Shown here piece by piece: positions 11,259 through 23,442 of a stretch of 64,000 bases of DNA. The DNA comes from Calliopsis andreniformis (lineage: Eukaryota; Arthropoda; Insecta; Hymenoptera; Andrenidae). Where the stretch lies: positions 11,178,501-11,242,500 of the forward strand of contig NW_027480432.1 of the NCBI RefSeq assembly GCF_051401765.1, written 5' to 3'. The translations under genes were made by a program, and so were the position numbers. The stretch's first letter is position 1. Each line of letters starts with the position of its first letter. The notes beneath the pieces were generated by a model. The model saw only the letters and a list, made by a program, of their open reading frames with translations, was not told the origin of the DNA and searched no databases.

Positions 11259-11349
11259 TATAGAATGGAAGAGACCCCAGCAACGCTACTGACCGTGCTA
11301 CCTTCTCTCACTCCTTTCAAATAGAAAAGAAGGAATTCCTCCAACCCTG

Positions 11350-12939
11350 GTTGATACAATAAGAGTGATGTTTTTGAGACAAAATTGCACGTGTCATCTT
11401 TCTAAATGAAAGTTCAAATTCACAAAACCGACTTATTTAACCTGTAACTAATTACTGATGTCATCTCCCTACCTAATGGAAAATGTATATTATACATCAA
11501 CGATAAGACTAGAATTGTTAGTTTGAGAATTTTCAACAGCATACTGTCTACGAAGCTTCTGCAAAATGTTGTTCCTCTATTGTATGTATACCTGTATTGT
11601 GATGTATTAGAATACACTATAAAGGAAAACTGAGTTATTACTTGCGGGTTTCCAACGTCAAAGGCTACAGTAGAGAGCATTGAAATTGCACTGCCTTACA
11701 AATATCAATGCTTTTTGGCTTAACTGTCACATAAGAAGTAATGCATTATTTGTCATGCAAGATAAGAGTCTCTTTTTCACTTTAAATTTTAATTTCTCTA
11801 ATAATTTATATATGTTTAAGCATCACGTTTTTAGTTACGTTTATACTCAACAAATAGCATTTTTAGGGAATGTTACAATCTTCTACTACACTAAAAAAAG
11901 GCTGTCTTTGAGTACCTACATTTACTCAAAATTGCTATAAATTCTTCTGATTTTTCTTACTTAATATCATTGTTGTTTATAAAAAGAAACATGGCCTGCT
12001 AAGTGACAAATTTAAAAACTGTAGAGATTAGAGATTTCTGTACTTATGCAACTTATAGATAAATAATATTCTAAACAAAGATCCTCAATGATTTAGAGAT
12101 TTAAGGACACCAAAAATTAAATAATAATCAGAAATGCTTAAAATTTTCACTTTTTCGTAATGACAGCTGTCTTTTTTAAATTAAATACGTAAAGCATTTA
12201 TTATTAACTAAAGTTGTCATAGTTATTATAATTCGTTCAATTGTACACAATCAACTTTTGGTAAACGACTTAACGCCATATTCTAACTAAATATTGCATG
12301 GCAACAGAATCGTTGTCGTCCAACCGACTGATACGCAAGACAATAAAGAAACAAAGCAAAATCTAAAAATTAATAACGCGTGTGATGTAGCATGCCGTGT
12401 TTGTCGGTCGTATCGTTTAAAATTGAAACCTATTTGTTTTCTATCGCCTGACTCTCACAACGTCTAAATAAAAAATATAAAATATTTTCTATCGCGGAGT
12501 TATTGATTTTTGAAGTGTGAAAAAGACAGCTGGCTGTACATAACATGGACACTGTTGCAGTATTGTAGAACCGACGGATATCGGTTTTGTCACTGTGCGA
12601 CATCTAATTAGAACGTGACGTAGACTGTCGGTGAATCAGCAAACGCGATTGATTAGTCTGTTGATAACAACCTGGATAAAGTTCTGAATTACCAAAAAGT
12701 GTATTAACAGCAATTGCTCAGACGAATATTACTTATCTATGCTAATTGTGAGGTGTAGCACTTTGGTTAAGATATCGTAAAAGAAACTAATAGATCGTGA
12801 AAATGAATTAAATCGCGTTATAGTAGCAAAAATTAAGCAAACAGTAATATTCAATAATAAAAATGTCAATAAGATGAAAATAAAAAATCAATTTTTAATG
12901 TACTAACAATCTTGTATTATATTAATTTTTATATTAGGA
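11350..12939. other. A+T-rich stretch
   Basis: There is no recognisable gene or element. Frames of 86 codons at 11,420-11,680 (minus) and 11,680-11,940 (plus) are low-complexity and unrecognised. Confidence 0.5.
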
Positions 12940-13097
12940 ACTGGTAGTCAGTTTCGATATATAAGCCAGCATAGCTAACATCAACTTTTCCAATTGTAGG
13001 ATTGAAAGAAATGGGTGTACTGAATTTCCACCGAAATAACCTGATCTAACACCAATAGATTTTTTATAGGAATATTTGAAAGACAAATTATACGAAT
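12940..13097 (+). pseudogene. mariner/Tc1-type transposase relic, C-terminal end
   Basis: A plus-strand frame at about 12,998-13,097 gives RIERNG, then EFPPK, a stop, PDLTPIDFL, a stop, and EYLKDKLYE. This corresponds closely to the signature near the third catalytic acidic residue of mariner-type transposases in insects (RIGR.G....PPRSPDLTP.DFFLWG.LK..VY). The D of 'PID' is retained. The two stops sit where the family has R or S and W. Immediately upstream the frame is broken, and no terminal repeats were found. It is an old fragment. Confidence 0.82.
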
Positions 13098-13736
13098 AAA
13101 AAGAATTATACATTTGAATATATAAATACAAAAAAAAATTAATTTAATTTGTTATTATAGCAGTTACTTATCTTTAGACACTAAGTACATACAATTGTTT
13201 TAAACTTTTGCAATATTGATTTTACTAAATTTCTCATTGCACATATTATTTCACTCATCTAAAATTACATTTTTTAAACCTGTTTTCGAAAAAATGTAGT
13301 GATTCCGAGTTTTTCTTCAATGTTACTTCATAAATGTTCTATCACGTTTGTATCTAAAAACACTACACAGAATCCATTGTCTTGTATTGTAAGCAATAAG
13401 TTCTGGATCATCTTATAAAAAGATAGAGTTGTTTTCCTGTTCCTTGTTTTTATCCATGTCGAAAGGTTGAAAACAGTTCTTAAAGTCAGAAATCGAAAAC
13501 AGGTTTCCTCGAAGAGCTCGAGAACTATCTATTAGCTACAGGAATAGAATTTTTGTATCCTCTTTGCTCGACAAACAAGTTCAATTCTATGAACAAAGAG
13601 ACAAAGTATTTCAGTTAAACAATATATTAAAATTTATATTTTTTTATCAAATTTTTCTCATAACATTTTTACTTTTACTAATTTTCATGTAACTTTATAT
13701 GTGTGAAATACAGTCGAAGTGGAATGTTGGGTGCTT

Positions 13737-13820
13737 GATTACCACTGCAAGGTTTGTGGGATGCGTAGAATACATTCTCTGTTAACTACGCATACCACCT
13801 AATGGTAACCAAGCACCCAA
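13737..13820. repeat. 84-bp foldback hairpin
   Basis: The arms TTGGGTGCTTGATTACCA and TGGTAACCAAGCACCCAA pair with one mismatch, and the inner part GATGCGTAG pairs with CTACGCATAC around a short loop. The size and shape resemble either a tiny foldback transposon or a microRNA precursor. Confidence 0.8.
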
Positions 13821-13960
13821 TAAAGATTTTTGTTCGAAAAACTCATAGAAATCGGTGAGAACCCAGTTCATTTAGATGTTCACTAATATGAGCCCTTAGA
13901 TTAAGAGCAAAACATATTTTAATATATAACTTGAAAACTAAAATCTGACCGCAACTTATG

Positions 13961-14281
13961 CAGAGTGTCTCACCTAACATGACCACCTTAAATATCTCTT
14001 ATTTTTTATGATAAGAAAAAATGTCGGAGGAAAACATTACTTAAATATTATAATGAACAACAAACATTTCTCAGACCCATTTTCTTCTTAATGGGACTAC
14101 AAATTTTTTTACTATATGATCGCTGAAGTCAAGATAAATCCAACAGCCTATAATAGTATAACTTTCACGTGACCTGAAGTACAAAATATTCATAAAAGTT
14201 ATGGACGCAATGTAAATAGTAAAATACTATGATAGAAAGATTAATAAAGAAAAAAATTTACTTTAACTAGTGTTCAAAATA
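13961..14281 (+). repeat. Dispersed repeat family C, copy 1
   Basis: This segment aligns by eye with 61,060-61,431 over most of its length. Shared anchors include AGTGTCTCACCTAAC/AGGTGTATCTTACTTAAC at the start, CACCTTAAAT, AAAAAATGTC, GAGGTCAAG or GAAGTCAAG, and CACGTGA near the end. It starts with a CAGAGTG-type end, suggesting a DNA element, but I could not define inverted ends. Confidence 0.7.
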
Positions 14282-15312
14282 TTATCCCTAGCAGCATATT
14301 TCATGCTCGTTCTAATTTATCAAACTAATTTTCTATCCACTTGATATTTTGTAAAAAATAATTATAAATTTTTTAGAAAAATTTGTAGTAAATTTTTGTT
14401 TAACTTGCACACTTATGAAATAAATAGAGACCGATACTATACGACGAACACATATGCAAGTACAGAAATCGTATGGTAAGTACTCTCCAATGCGCAAAGA
14501 GGGAAAATGAAACATTAATTTTCAGAAAACACGAAATAGAAGTTTCATTGCTGTGAAATGGGGAGTGGAGGATCCCCTAAAATCAGACATTAGCTGTATC
14601 TTTAAAAACGGGGACGTGACAAACTGCAAAAGTGAGGATTAATCAAAAAGTGTGTATGTTTTTATTCATTCCACTCGCGTGTATACAGCTAAGGAAACTG
14701 ATTGATTGTTGCGCTTAAGCTGGCGTACTGTAGATATTATAAACTACTACCTTTACCAATCTTTGGGTCCACAAGATGTATGAATTGCATTATTATATTT
14801 GCTAGGAAGTACTTTTGTAATTACCTTTGTATTTTGTGTATACAATATATTGGTTTTCACAAAAATTTTTTACTGCTCAGAATCTTTTCCGTTATTGCTG
14901 GATAATAAAAATTTCAATCTTGTATGACCATGTTTGTATTAGTATTTATTATATGGGTTTCAGTAGTTAAAAGGTACACCTAAGTAACGTGAATCGTCAG
15001 GAAAAAGCTTCATGGAATGAACATAATAAATGAATAAAGTGAATTCTACGACGAAGACGCCTTGAGTACCTAATGTTCCTTGAGAAATATATTTTTAAAC
15101 GCATTGAACGTGCAGCCATGCACTATTTCTGCCTCTAATATTTACTAAAATATTCTCCAATTGTCCTCGTTACCCTATGCTAAAAGGCAGCGAACTGAAG
15201 CAAGGACAAGATGATCTGAGAAAAACGAAACCCTGTCTTCATCTTTCCATAAATTATTGACTGAAGCAAGAGGGAATAAAAAAAGAATTGAATAGAAAAG
15301 CTATTAGAAAAT
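14282..15312. other. A+T-rich stretch
   Basis: No gene or element is recognised up to about 15,180. The last part just before 15,313 may belong to the transposase relic that follows. Confidence 0.45.
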
Positions 15313-15531
15313 ATGCTTAAGAAGACCAGAACACTAAAACCGAAAGTGACAAATACGAAGACTGTGTGTACAGTTTGCATAGAAATCGATGAAGAAAACT
15401 GGACTCAGGGTTCAAATTGCAAAAAATGGGCACACGAGGCTTGTGCCGATAGTCCTGAATGCTCTGATAACTATATTTGTAACCGCTACAATTATACTGA
15501 AATTGATCTGAGTCACGTCGCAACATTCTGA
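15313..15531 (+). pseudogene. PHD-like zinc-finger tail of a Tigger-type transposase
   Basis: The 72-codon frame has a Lys/Thr-rich start, then CTVC, NWTQGSNCKKWAHEACAD and YICNRY. This follows the spacing of the small PHD-like finger at the C-terminus of many insect Tigger/Jerky-type transposases, usually written C..C ... W..C..C..W.H..C ... (Y/F).C..C. Two expected cysteines are gone: one position reads G (TQG) and the last reads Y. The catalytic domain was not found upstream, so this is a truncated relic. A host PHD protein is less likely given the size and missing ligands. Confidence 0.65.
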
Positions 15532-15539
15532 TGTGTCCA

Positions 15540-18500
15540 GTGCTAGTTGTCACTTAATGTTATGTCAGAATTTTGTACCAAAGCTTAATCAAGATTTAAG
15601 TTAACTATTACAGTAATATTGGTTATTCTGTTTTATCTTAAATTATGATATTTCTAACTTATACATACAGCAGAATAGAAAGCATCAAATATCTTTTTTA
15701 ATTTATTTAAGAAAACCTTGAATGCCCGATACTAGGGGAACTCCCCCTACACAATAGAGCTCATTTCAATCACTTAGCAGAATTGGTGAGTATTAGGAAT
15801 AATAAAGACTTTAACATATATGTATTTGAAATGGCTGGACACCGCCTGAAAATATTTTGACCCGCTGCACCTCTCGACAGAAAAATTTCTCGAGTCTTCT
15901 GGACAATAAATCGTCCAATACAGTGCTGTAAGAAAATATGCCAACCGCCATTAATCGCGTATTCTACATAGAATTACAATATTTAGATATATTTCAAAAA
16001 ATTTGTTAGTCAATAGAAGACATTAAAGTAGATATTTATTATAAAATAATATTTTTTACTATAGTGTAAAATACATAAATTAGGAAAACATGTACGATAG
16101 AAAATAGAAAAATATGATATAAATAAACTGAAGCATGGTGCTCCTTATGGCGCTATCTCCTATCTCGTAAAACAGAAGCACAGAGTGGTTAACTCAAAGT
16201 AAGTATCAGAATCATTAAATGAATTTATGAATATGTTTTTCGCCATTCCAAAACTCTTCTGAGAACTAGCAAAAACATTAAAGGATTCTATGATGATCGC
16301 TAATATTATTTAATTATTTTTGTTCAGCTAGATTAGTAGTCCATCACATTATACATTTTAACACAAGTTTAGTAAGATCAAGCAAATATGAATTTTTGTA
16401 ACGGTGGATTGACTTTTAATTTTATTGATACTCTATTGATGTGGGTTTCAGAGAAAAGGACCAAAACACATAATTATCGACGCAAACTCTACCCTGAGAT
16501 TACGTACATATCTTGTACATGTATGCGTACTATATGTAAATATAGGAGAGCTCCAGTCACACTATGCACGCCACATTATATAGTTAGAATCCTACTTTAG
16601 AAATAAAGTCCAACGAATCTGTTTTTTATAACACGAAGTTTACCATTAAATTAATTTTGATTTAATTCCATTTCATTTTAGCAGAACAATTTTGTTCAGA
16701 GTTGATCACTAAAAATTGATATTGTCCGTTTTTCCTTGTATATCTACATTTTTAATATTATACATATCCTTCAAATAATCAAGACATATTGAAAATGGAA
16801 TATCCTTTCAAACCCTTTATAATAATAAAGGGTTAAATAAATTCTAATAATAATTAGAATATATAGAGTCACAATTTATTAAGGAGGGCGAATAAAACAG
16901 ATACTAGGACTAAAATAATTGAAAATATCCTAGAAACACAGATTCCAGTTCTGCAAATGACACTCAAGTAACAAATTTCTGTTTTACAAAGATAACCTTC
17001 AAATTAATTGATTTTTCTATGTATGTATAACTTAACTTATTATAACTTGCCAATCTTTATGGTAACGAACATTTTCCAGTGTTATTCTGTGTATTATGTT
17101 ATTGCTTGTTCCTTAAATAGTCAGAAGAGTTACAGCAAATATAAATATAGCTGAGTGCTATCACCGCTGCAATGAGTGTGGCTTTTATGACCCTTAGAAC
17201 ATGCGAGTATTTCACAGCTGTAAGATCACTCACGATATAACTGAATAAGAACTCAATGGAATCTTTAAATAAGTTAAAGTAAAGTTTTTCTTGTTTAAAG
17301 TATATAGTAGCTACGAGAAGAGCTAGTTATGAACACCCAAGCCCGCGATTTCACCTCGCCATTTACGCACTCCTCAAGAAATTGATATTTTTAGGAATTT
17401 TAATTGGTTGCTATATTCAGAGTGGGAAAAATAATATATCGCCTTGCTCCACTTACATGAATGCTTAAGAATCTATAAAATATGTGTACTCTATGTAGTA
17501 CAGCTATGTATTATTCCCGAAATTACTATACTACGTATTACAATTGGGGTTCTTGCTGACTTCATTGCCTAACAACTGAGACTAGAGACTAGATCTAGAT
17601 CTTAGCTAAACGTCAAAATGAAGACTTCGTTCAAATTTTGAGCAAAAGTAATTTGGACTACAGAAAACCCTTGTGCAAATACGGAATTGATTTACTGCAT
17701 AGTTATCAAGAAATTATTAATAAAAGTTGATGTATTTCAACACCGTAATATATGGCGGAAGTGAAAGAATGCTTTTCTGCTACTTTTTAAGTTTGAAACA
17801 AGAAAATTATATTTAAGAACTTTACCAAACTTGGCACAAAGTTATATTGAAATGTTATAAAGCAAATGTATTAATTTCAATAAAACTATCCTTATAATTT
17901 TTTCATAATTGTTAATCAAAGAAGAGATATATGTAAAAATTTGTCTATCAATTATAATGAAGCTAGTCAATTGTAGCTAAACAGTAGTTAGACAATTCTA
18001 TTTTCGTATTGCAATCATTCGTATTAACTTAACTTCTTTCAATAAATTTAAATAATACTAAAAATTACTAGTAGAATTTACATAGTAGCATATCAGTTTA
18101 TATTCATCGTTTAATAACGAACTCGCATTTAACTAGCATAGTTGACTAAGAACTACGTTAATCATTTTGATTACAATTTATGGTTTATTTTTTATTTTGT
18201 TCTAAAATATTATAGAATGATGGGCAAAAGAAAATTTAAAATGTGAATTAAATGAAGAGGCACACTAATTTTACAAAACGAAACTATTGAATATTTATGT
18301 TGTAAAATAAAATATCTGCTATAGCAGTTATTAATAATGATGTATACAAAAATCAATGTTAAACTTTTTTGTCCATCACTATATATTATTATTGTATCTC
18401 CTAGTTTTTTATGTTTAAACTTAGTTTTATGGTGATCGTAACGAGGAAGCACCTTTAAGCGGAAGGAAATTGAAGTAACCAAATATATTCCAAAAGTAAT

Positions 18501-20466
18501 TGATGGACAGACAAATACAGATATGTACATCAATATATCATAGCCTGGTGACATTTTTATAATAACAATTTTCATGAATATTCGAAAAGCACAACTGAAT
18601 AACTTTGTATCGTTTGAAATCCATGATAAAATTTATTTAGTCGAATTGCAGAATATAAATGCAGAATATCACTTAAGGATACGATATTTTGATATATTGA
18701 TTATTTTATGCCATAGAAGTTTCGAATTTATTATGGTTTTCTGTTAAACAGGAAAAAATTCGATTAAAATGGAACTGAAAAACTGAAAATGAGAATATTA
18801 TAGTATTGCAATAAACTGAGATACATAAAACGTTACGATGAACATGTAATCATGCACTTATGTGAATAAGTATGTTGTTAAAGTTGAAGAAAGATAATAC
18901 CTACATCTATTGATAACAAAAGTAACATGGTCTAATAATGTTCGCTAGAACTGATATCTTTTATTTCAGTTCGAGTTTAATATCAATACTGCACTTCTTT
19001 TTCCCTTCTCCTTTCTTTTGTTTTATCATGGAACAAGCACTCGAGACACTCATGAAACGGGTAAAAATTGTGGTTTGATGAAACACCAATAAACTTTTCC
19101 GTTTTTTTTTTGCCCCCTTTCCGATCACGAGAGCCATCAAGCTTTTTCAGTAGACTCTATCAAGTGTCTCTTAATACAGTCTCCACTAAATCATTTATTA
19201 CAGCTGCGAGCGTAACAGAAACGTATAAAATCACGTAATTGGTGCTTTCTCGTCGGGGAACTATATCGCAATTAATTGAATGAATTGAAAAATAGTAGAT
19301 AGTATTTATTTTATCATATTTCTCATTTATTCTTTTAGTAATAACATATTACTTTGTTTGTAAGAGTATCATAGAGAATTTATTTTATTTATAATAAATG
19401 AGCAATAATGGTTGGAAAAATTTCACTTGAATAGCATTCGATTAAAACACAATCTACAACCTGCGAAAATAAATAAATTTACAGCAAATAAATTTACTCA
19501 ATGTAGGTACGTACAAATGAGTGTACGTAATGATGTGCTAAAATTAGGAAAATGCAACATTTTTAAAAACATTGTACTCGTTTATAACAGCAACGTGCTC
19601 TATAAGTTTAAAAAAGAAGCATATTAATGAAAACTTATATCTATGTATGATCAATTAATAATGTTGATATTTGTTACTCTGTGCGTTTATAAATACAAAT
19701 TTATTAAGTACATATTTTTATACAAAAGAAGGAACAATAAATGAGTAAATAAATTAGTTAATCACAGTCCTGGGAATATTACAATTATGTATAACATTAT
19801 TTGGGTACTTCTATGTAAATACAATAAATAATGAAATACAATTTTGATTCATATTTGAAATAAATGTTAATTTCAAGCATAGAGCTATATTCACCCATTA
19901 AATATGCATTAATACGTGCAGTAATATCTTTGATCATTGTGTTTAATTTGAATTAGTTCATTCATATTTCGTTTAACTTTCTGTTAGAATCTGTTACTAA
20001 TTTATATTTAATAAATAATAGTTGTTATCATCGTATCACAAGTATTTTATTACAATGGTTGCAGTAACCATACTTTTACAATAGAGCAGCGATCGTAACT
20101 ATTACTTACGCCATTAAACGTTTATTAATCATTAATTATTAATATCAGGAACCAATTTGTATCAGGTCGTAAAAAGTGTCATGTCGTTGAAGTCTGAATG
20201 GTTACTCGCTCCTTCTTTTTCCGTATTTTTTATCTATATTCATAGTTCTTGTATTCTAGTTATATTTGTTTTTATATTTTTGTGTTACGTTTGTGTTACG
20301 CTGTTTTATATTTATAGGCATTTGGGATTATATTTATAGTATAAACATAAATATATATTATGACTGTGTCTCTGCCCCACAAAAATGCCATCACATATAT
20401 TTATTTATAGCTGGTGTCTTGAATATAGTATAATCATATTTCTCTAACAACTAGGTACTTTAGGAA
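15540..20466. other. Long featureless A+T-rich stretch
   Basis: About 4.9 kb holds no element or gene I can support. The longest uninterrupted frame, 121 codons on the minus strand at 18,210-18,575, is rich in I, L, Y and S as expected from A+T-rich DNA and is not recognised. There are short T-runs (near 19,100) and scattered A/T repeats only. Confidence 0.5.
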
Positions 20467-20855
20467 CAGGTGTTCGATAGCAGGTGTCATAAATTCTAAA
20501 GGGCGATTCTACACACTAAAATAAAACGAAAATAGAGACCGAGGAAAATCTGTTTAAATAAGTATTTAAATGTGTTTCGTTTCAGGGTACCTGATTGTTA
20601 CGGAAACGTCTGAAAGATTCACGTCAAATGTGTCTGATTTATTCTACTGCCAACTTGCACTAGCCAAGTCAGCCACGAAGTCAGTAAAATAAGTCTCGAA
20701 TTAGGTACATTTCGCGCAAACTTCAAGCGCCATTTTAACAATTAATAACTTTGAAACAAAGACTTGATCGGAATTTTGTCATTTTTTATTTTTATCTTAC
20801 TTTGACATGTAGAATCACCTCTTAAAATTTCTTACACCTGTTGTCGTACGCCCTG
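20467..20855. mobile_element. Inverted-repeat DNA element, family B, copy 1
   Basis: The left arm CAGGTGTTCGATAGCAGGTGTC is the inverted partner of the right arm, which in reverse reads CAGGGCGTACGACAACAGGTGT. Both continue with (G)GGCGATTCTAC or AGGTGATTCTAC and a further 60 bp or so of similarity. TA follows the right end at 20,856-20,857. The 389-bp element lacks a transposase. Copy 2 lies at 34,214-35,257 and a partial copy at 56,480-56,611. Confidence 0.85.
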
Positions 20856-21316
20856 TACACTACTCTGTTTATTCTTTCTTTTTCTCATATGTACAATCCA
20901 TTAAATAACAGCAAAAAAATGAAAAAATAAGTTTGGGTAACAGTAACAAGATTTACTTGAACAAAAAAAGAACAATAAGGAGTCATTAGTAATAATACAA
21001 AGGTTTTGAGGATATTAGTGATTCACATTTACTTTGATTAACTTTTAGTTTCAATCATTGTTTTTGTACTTTGATTCATTTTCGTCTTTTTGATCACATA
21101 AATCTGTTGCATTACACATTAACTATTATGGTACATGATTAATTAGAACACTAGTAATGAAAAATATATTTGAATCATAAGAATAGATACATGCAATACT
21201 TTACATGTTATCACTCTAAAATTTGTAATGCTTTTATCTTGTGATTAAAATCAAACCAAACAAAAAAAAACAACAAAAAACATTTTGTCCTAGAAATTTG
21301 TTATACCTACATATTA
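20856..21316. other. A+T-rich spacer
   Basis: Nothing recognisable apart from A-runs near 21,260. Confidence 0.5.
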
Positions 21317-21486
21317 TACAGAGTGATGCATGCACATAGGATAAATTGTATTTTTAAGACCATTAAAAATGGAAGAAATTAACATAAAAAAATTAGATGT
21401 TATTCCAGAATTAAGTTTTTATATTTTAATACATAAGCGGATCTAAAAAGTACAATCGCACTTAGTTCCTAATGGAACCCTCTATA
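21317..21486. mobile_element. Small TA-flanked inverted-repeat element
   Basis: The 166-bp core (21,319-21,484) begins CAGAGTGATGCAT and ends, in reverse, TAGAGGGTTCCAT. The arms share AATTGTATTTTTAAGACC against GATTGTACTTTTTAGATCC. TA dinucleotides lie on both sides. The arms are diverged, so confidence is moderate. Confidence 0.5.
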
Positions 21487-22364
21487 CATCTACTTCTGGT
21501 TATAGTAATCGATACAATTTTCCCCTGTCTACCAAAGAAGTATTAAAATATTTCTATCTGCAAACTATTAATTTAAAAATTATTACTAGACTCCAGATCT
21601 TCATGCATTTCAATATGCAAAAACATACAGAATCCAGCTAATGCACAAAATTCTACATAAGTAGCTTTGTAATAACAATTTAAAATTTCCTAAACATTTC
21701 AATGTACCAGTAGGTGTCATTGAATATTTGCTCTTACTTCTTTTTTACTATGAAACAAAAGTAAAACTTCAACTTTATGACATCGATTACAAAATCTCTG
21801 CCCGTAGTAGAGAGTAGTAGGTACTAGAAAATGAACAGAGGAGAAAGAGCGTGTATTAAAAAAAAGTTCGGCATAAGCACACAGACAAAATATTCATATA
21901 TATATATAATACTTCATAGACGTTTATATAGTTGCGCATCAAATGTTTCACGACCATGAAATAAAAAGCAAAAGCGTGTACCGCGAAAATACACGTCGTA
22001 AAATTCGCATTAAAAAAGGTGGAATTCATGCGCACGGAAGATGTGACAGTGAAATATCCTGTTGCGCGTTTCATAAGAAAGCCTTACACTGAAGAGATTC
22101 GATAAAATTTTGGAAAAGGAAGGATCTGCGAAGTGGCTCCCGTCATTTTTATTGTTCGATACATCCCACCCGACGGAAAATATGTTAATGCATTCTTATA
22201 GACTATATTATATGCACCTATTTGCATAAAACCTACACGAATTACTGCAGACATTTCCATAAGTTAAATATTGATTATAAGCAATTTTTGGTATGGTAAT
22301 GAATGCATAAAATTGGTACTGGATGAAGGGGATGATAACGAATTTTACAACGGAATTTAATTTA
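21487..22364. other. A+T-rich spacer
   Basis: No gene or element is recognised. A (TA)n tract lies near 21,895-21,910. Confidence 0.5.
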
Positions 22365-22720
22365 TACGCCATGCTTCAGAAATAGATGGTCAAATTTTGG
22401 TATCGTATTGTACTATTCCTCAAGATGGAAAAGAATCATAAATATAGTATCTGGAAACTCTTCCTTGTCAAGATATAAACGCTTTTTGTTTGTGAGAGAA
22501 TATTTTGGAATATTTATTCTGCAATAATACACGCTTACCATCTACTTTTCAGAGACTGTCAAAGAACTTGAAGAAGTTCTAGTGTATTTCGAATTCCGTC
22601 ACATGTAGCATCTCGAAAAGGAAGAGTTCCTGAACCTGTATTGATATGACCTTCTTTCATCCTTAGGGAGAGTAGAATATGATACCAAAGTTTGTCCTCC
22701 TATTTCTGAAGCACCCTGTA
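22365..22720. mobile_element. TA-flanked inverted-repeat element (352 bp)
   Basis: The core spans 22,367-22,718. The left arm GCTTCAGAAATAGATGG, then TTTTGGTATCGTATTGT, matches the reversed right arm GCTTCAGAAATAGGAGG, then CTTTGGTATCATATTCT. The similarity continues to about 75 bp, and the outermost right base run is CACCCTG. TA is present on both sides (22,365-22,366 and 22,719-22,720), as for the Tc1/mariner superfamily. There is no coding content. Confidence 0.87.
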
Positions 22721-22765
22721 CATTGGAATTTGATGGTGAAGAAATATAAATTGAATCAATATGTA

Positions 22766-23442
22766 CACAGGGTGTTAAAAAAAAGGGTTCAAGACTTTAA
22801 GGACTTACAGTATTCAACGAGAGGAATAAAAAATGTCTGATCAACATAGGTTCAAACGTTAATCCTTGTGACGCAAAATTGACTTTTCTTATTTACGTAT
22901 ATTTAATACCGTGAATGAGTTTCTCCACGACGCACTGAATGTAAATAGAGGAATTGATTTAGAAGTACCTTTCAGATTGGCAAAATAAGATTATTAAACT
23001 AGTATCAACAAAGATTACTTTATAGCTGCAAACGTAGGACTTTTCAGTTTTCATTTAGTATTGAGAGAAGTTGTGAACATACCAGTGAGTCTAGTAGATA
23101 AGAGCTTTGCATTGTAACAAAAGGAAGTCACATCGAACATTTACTATAACAAAAGAAGATTTGCACTAAACTTACATTTATTTATAAACTAATTCTTCTG
23201 GATGTTAGTCGAATAATCTTGCATTAATAATCTTGAACGTACTTCTGTATCAATTCCTCCATTTACGTTCAATGCGTTGCGAATAAACTCACTCACGTTA
23301 TCGAATATTCTTAGATATTAAAAGTTGATTTTTCGCCGAAAGCATTGACTTTTGAACCTACGTTGATTGCACACTTTTTCCTCCTCTTGCTGAGTACTAT
23401 AAATCCTTAAAGTTTTGAAACACCTTTCTTTAACACGCTGTA
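22766..23442. mobile_element. Long-armed inverted-repeat element (673 bp)
   Basis: The core spans 22,768-23,440. The left end CAGGGTGTTAAAAAAAAGGG and the reversed right end CAGCGTGTTAAAGAAAGGTG are inverted copies. The pairing runs for more than 200 bp, through ACTTTAAGGA.TTA.AGTA, GGTTCAAA and GGAGGAATTGAT. Together the arms make up most of the element. TA follows the right end; the left flank is CA, probably a mutated TA. No transposase is visible. A single related end lies at 24,071-24,140. Confidence 0.9.

Larger units (their letters stand above)
10183..11349. mobile_element. hAT-like element holding a microsatellite and a second element
   Basis: The outer ends TAGAGTTGCCGGAGGAATTCC (left) and, in reverse, CAGGGTTGGAGGAATTCC (right) are inverted copies with a hAT-like form. 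Flanking 8-mers GTCAATAC and GTTGATAC agree at six of eight positions. The interior at about 10,280-10,450 resembles 54,600-54,855 inside another hAT-like element, sharing for example AATGCCC and CGAAAAGA.ACAGA. Inside lie the (ATCTATAT)n array and the inverted-repeat element at 10,810-11,258, so the order of insertion can be read as outer element first. No transposase is present. Confidence 0.65.

Noticed and set aside
18210..18575. 121-codon minus-strand frame as a gene
   Set aside because: Composition is typical of A+T-rich chance frames, with no recognisable domain and no splice context.
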